Source of the DNA: Planctomycetales bacterium
Lineage (GTDB): Bacteria > Planctomycetota > Planctomycetia > Isosphaerales > Isosphaeraceae
DNA: 17,356 bases
Assembly: GCA_027451455.1 (NCBI GenBank)
Contig: DAIDJI010000031.1
Coordinates: forward strand, 1-17,356
Reading direction: 5' to 3'
Part shown: positions 15,448 through 17,356 of the stretch, in pieces
Position numbering within the stretch: position 1 is the first letter of the stretch
How the letters are laid out: each line of letters starts with the position of its first letter
Notes under the pieces: generated by a model
What the model was told of the DNA's origin: nothing
Seen by the model: the letters and a program-made list of their open reading frames with translations, nothing else
The model's database searches: none
Program-made: the position numbers and the translations under genes

Positions 15448-15978
15448 GGGCGGGCCTTCGGCTTCAGGGCTGATCTGTTGCCCGAAGTCTGCTGGGTCTA
15501 CCTGGACACCCTGAAGGTCGGGGTTCTCGTTTGCTATCCGAGCCAACTGCGGATCGCCGAAATCGCGAGATCCTGCTACAAGCTTTGTCCATGGTTGGCG
15601 TCATCGCCTTGGTCGATGAGGTCCCGGGCTTCCAGGATCGGCGGGCCAGAGACGAGATTCAGAATGTTGTTGATTTATACATATAAGTTTAATTGACATA
15701 ATACCCGAGCAAGTTCCCGGAAGAATTCTTTCGCCCGATCGATCGACTGCACGGATGGCCTTACAAGCCGGGAAACGAGAAGCGGACGCTGCTTACTGGA
15801 AAGAAGATAAAGAAATATAGCTATGTAGCTTTACACGGAGAAGTGGAGGCGCAACTTCGGGTGCGGAATCCGAAGGATGGAGAAGGGGCGGCGGAAGCTC
15901 GCAACCGACATGGCGTCAGACGAGAAGCTTGCGCTAGCCGGGTCCACCGGCGAAACGGGATCACGCTGGGCCGAATGA
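15448..15978 (+). pseudogene. P63C-domain protein, decayed
   Basis: Pieces in shifting frames reconstruct a P63C-family protein. The first is FGFRADLLPEVCWVYLDT to LRIAEIARSC (15448 to ~15570). After a frameshift come EILLQALSMVGVIALVDE and VPGFQDRRARDEIQ (to ~15683), and after three in-frame stops (15684, 15690, 15699) YPSKFPEEFFRPIDRLHGW, YKPGNEKR and VRNPKD (15702 to ~15878). Another frameshift gives EKGRRKLATDMASDEKLA, ending in TGA at 15976. Intact homologues read roughly LLP-[DE]-[IV]-C-x-VYL, GIIALVDEATGYQ, FPxEFYRxxxRLxGWxY, NPKDxKGRRK. The function of P63C proteins is not established; they occur in phage-like and accessory regions. The N-terminus is missing where the transposase scrap abuts. 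At least two frameshifts and three stops make it a pseudogene. Confidence 0.7.
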
Positions 15979-16070
15979 TTGATAAGCGTTCGAGATAGCC
16001 ATATCGTTCTTACGATAACCTGCTAGGGCATCATCGTTTGATGCCAAATCGGCGGGAGAGATGGAATCTG

Positions 16071-16937
16071 ATGTATCGCATCTATGCCGATGAATCAGGT
16101 ACGCAGGATCCTAAGTGGCTCATCATCGGTATGCTGTTTGTTCCTAATCATGGTCCCCTGCACTCAGAGCTGTGCAAGGCGAAGGATGACATCGGTTATT
16201 TCAACACCTCGCCGAAGAAATCCGCAAAATACAAGGAGGTCCACCTCACGGAGTTCCGGTCGCCCCGAGATGTCGAGATTGGCAAGGTTTGGGTCGATAT
16301 TTTTATGCGGCACAATTGTTACTACCGTAGCATCGTGATCGACTGGAGCATCTGGAACGGAAAGCATTTCGGAGATCCGTTTGAGCCGGATGCCTTGAAG
16401 CGGAGGAGGGCCTACAAGAAGTGGGCGGAAATGCTCTTGTATCCCGAACTCAAGGGATGCGAGGGAGGGCCGCAGATCAGGAACGCACGCTTCTTTCTAG
16501 ATCGTTTGCGGATCATGTATGGCTATGACGTAGTTTCTCATCTCCGGGCGAGGTTCACTGAGAACTACGTGGGCCAAAATCCGTACATCGCCGAGTTCCA
16601 GCATACGGATTCATGGAAGGATGCTAATCAATGCTTGCAGCTTTGTGATTTGCTGACGGGCTGCCTTTATCAACAACTAAATCCTTCGAAGAAAGAGGCG
16701 AAGATCGCTGTTCGAGACTACCTGGCCCAGTCGCTGCAGCCGCATGGGGTCAAACGAATGGATCCGGGCTTCTGGAGGCAATTCCATCCATCAACGATCA
16801 ACCAGCACCTTGAGAAGTACAGCGCATGGTTCTGGAGGCCCAAGACCGCATCTGAGTTGAAGAAGAAGCCGCCCCCACGGAAGAAAGTATCCCTGGAGGA
16901 CTTGAAGAAGCGGTTAGGCACAAATGGCGGGAAATGA
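16071..16937 (+). CDS. DUF3800 domain protein
   Basis: This 288-residue protein has the DUF3800 hallmarks: an N-terminal strand with YADESGT (D7, E8), a central FFLDR (D144) and a C-terminal DANQCLQLCDLLTGCLY with the Q-x-x-D-L-x-x-G step (D193). The spaced acids suggest an RNase H-like fold with a metal site, and a nuclease role has been proposed for the family; the activity is not established. The last ~35 residues are Lys/Pro-rich (KKKPPPRKKVSLEDLKK), possibly nucleic-acid binding. I chose the ATG at 16071 because family members begin just before the [IV]-x-x-DESG strand; a TTG/ATG at 16038/16041 would add 10-11 residues. DUF3800 genes are often found in accessory and defence regions. Base composition is clearly less GC-rich than the dnaN-gyrB part, supporting horizontal acquisition. 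No partner gene lies beside it in the window. Confidence 0.85.
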   Translation: MYRIYADESGTQDPKWLIIGMLFVPNHGPLHSELCKAKDDIGYFNTSPKKSAKYKEVHLTEFRSPRDVEIGKVWVDIFMRHNCYYRSIVIDWSIWNGKHFGDPFEPDALKRRRAYKKWAEMLLYPELKGCEGGPQIRNARFFLDRLRIMYGYDVVSHLRARFTENYVGQNPYIAEFQHTDSWKDANQCLQLCDLLTGCLYQQLNPSKKEAKIAVRDYLAQSLQPHGVKRMDPGFWRQFHPSTINQHLEKYSAWFWRPKTASELKKKPPPRKKVSLEDLKKRLGTNGGK

Positions 16938-17356
16938 AGCGATGCGAGCCTGGATGGATCGGTTGTCATAGGCGATCAGGCTAACCTGAACCCTCGACCG
17001 ACGCTCCAGGCTCACACCACCCTATTATATCGTATCTGGGGGCTGTGTCAATCAAGATATTCCAATCCCATCGCAAATCCCATACGGTGATGATGATCGC
17101 AAACGAAGGGAAGATTTTCTCCAGTTCACCGAATTCGCCAGACTTTCTAATTTCGATAATCGTTATAGTTTAACAGATGGTCTAGTGGTGGAGTGGCTTT
17201 TTGTATAGACGCCCAGCCTTTTGTGCGGCGGGGCCTTTCTGTGCAAAGCCGGGGACGGGCTCTGGTCGTCCGCGACCGCTGTCCTCATTCGCACGACGAT
17301 TTTGCCTTCGCGTGCAGGACCAGCATCGGCTCGTCCACGAAATGGGGACAGGCACC
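16938..17356. other. AT-richer gene-poor tail with an unassigned open frame
   Basis: No certain gene is seen. A plus-strand frame is open from 16990 to a TAG at 17206-17208 (72 codons) and has a protein-like second half (RREDFLQFTEFARLSNFDN, then LTDGLVVEWLFV), but no ATG or GTG start and no family I know; it may be a gene remnant or chance. The base composition rises in GC again after ~17210. The last bases, GGGGACAGGCACC, resemble a motif often seen at the edges of REP-like intergenic repeats, but only one copy is in view. Confidence 0.35.

Noticed and set aside
15500..15600. Further N-terminal transposase sequence on the minus strand
   Set aside because: The minus-strand frames here have stops and no transposase motifs; the plus strand reads as P63C instead.
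17174..17215. tRNA-like stretch (GGTCTAGTGGTGGAG resembles a D-arm)
   Set aside because: No anticodon arm, T-loop (GGTTCGA type) or acceptor pairing follows in the next 60 bases.

Overview
The window looks like a piece of a high-GC Planctomycetota chromosome, most likely an Isosphaerales-type member. This rests on gene content, not on a database search: an ECF sigma factor translationally coupled to a Ser/Thr protein kinase, an OprP/OprO-type porin with an N-terminal coiled coil, a SWIM/SNF2 helicase, a P63C-family remnant, and a dnaN - DUF721 (DciA-like) - gyrB cluster.

Left part (1-2320). The minus strand carries the start of a Ser/Thr kinase (cut by the window edge) and, upstream of it, the ECF sigma factor; their stop and start codons overlap as ATGA. 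Divergent from these is a compact two-gene cassette on the plus strand: a PD-(D/E)XK nuclease-like protein (1055-1630) and a TOPRIM-fold protein (1627-2214), again overlapping as ATGA. The cassette is bracketed by two perfect 45-bp direct repeats (937-981 and 2274-2318). This is the best candidate in the window for an undescribed, probably mobile, nuclease/defence-like module.

Middle part (2320-11516). A hairpin-rich leader precedes a phosphate-selective-porin-type outer-membrane protein (2534-4240). It converges on a GT39/ArnT-like membrane glycosyltransferase (4256-5938, minus strand). The 542-bp space between the glycosyltransferase and dnaN holds a consensus DnaA box and several near-matches, with a candidate promoter between them. 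It is a candidate replication origin or DnaA-regulated dnaN promoter, although dnaA is not adjacent. dnaN (6481-7602), a DUF721/DciA-like gene (7994-8422) and gyrB (8563-11115) follow in one direction; recF, often found between dnaN and gyrB in other bacteria, is absent here.

Right part (11517-17356). A 1205-residue SWIM zinc-finger SNF2 helicase ends at 15134. Beyond it the character changes: a C-terminal scrap of a DDE transposase (minus strand), a decayed P63C-domain gene (plus strand, frameshifts and three in-frame stops), an intact DUF3800 gene (16071-16937) in visibly lower-GC DNA, and a gene-poor, AT-richer tail. This end reads as an accessory, partly degraded island joined to the replication/topology core.
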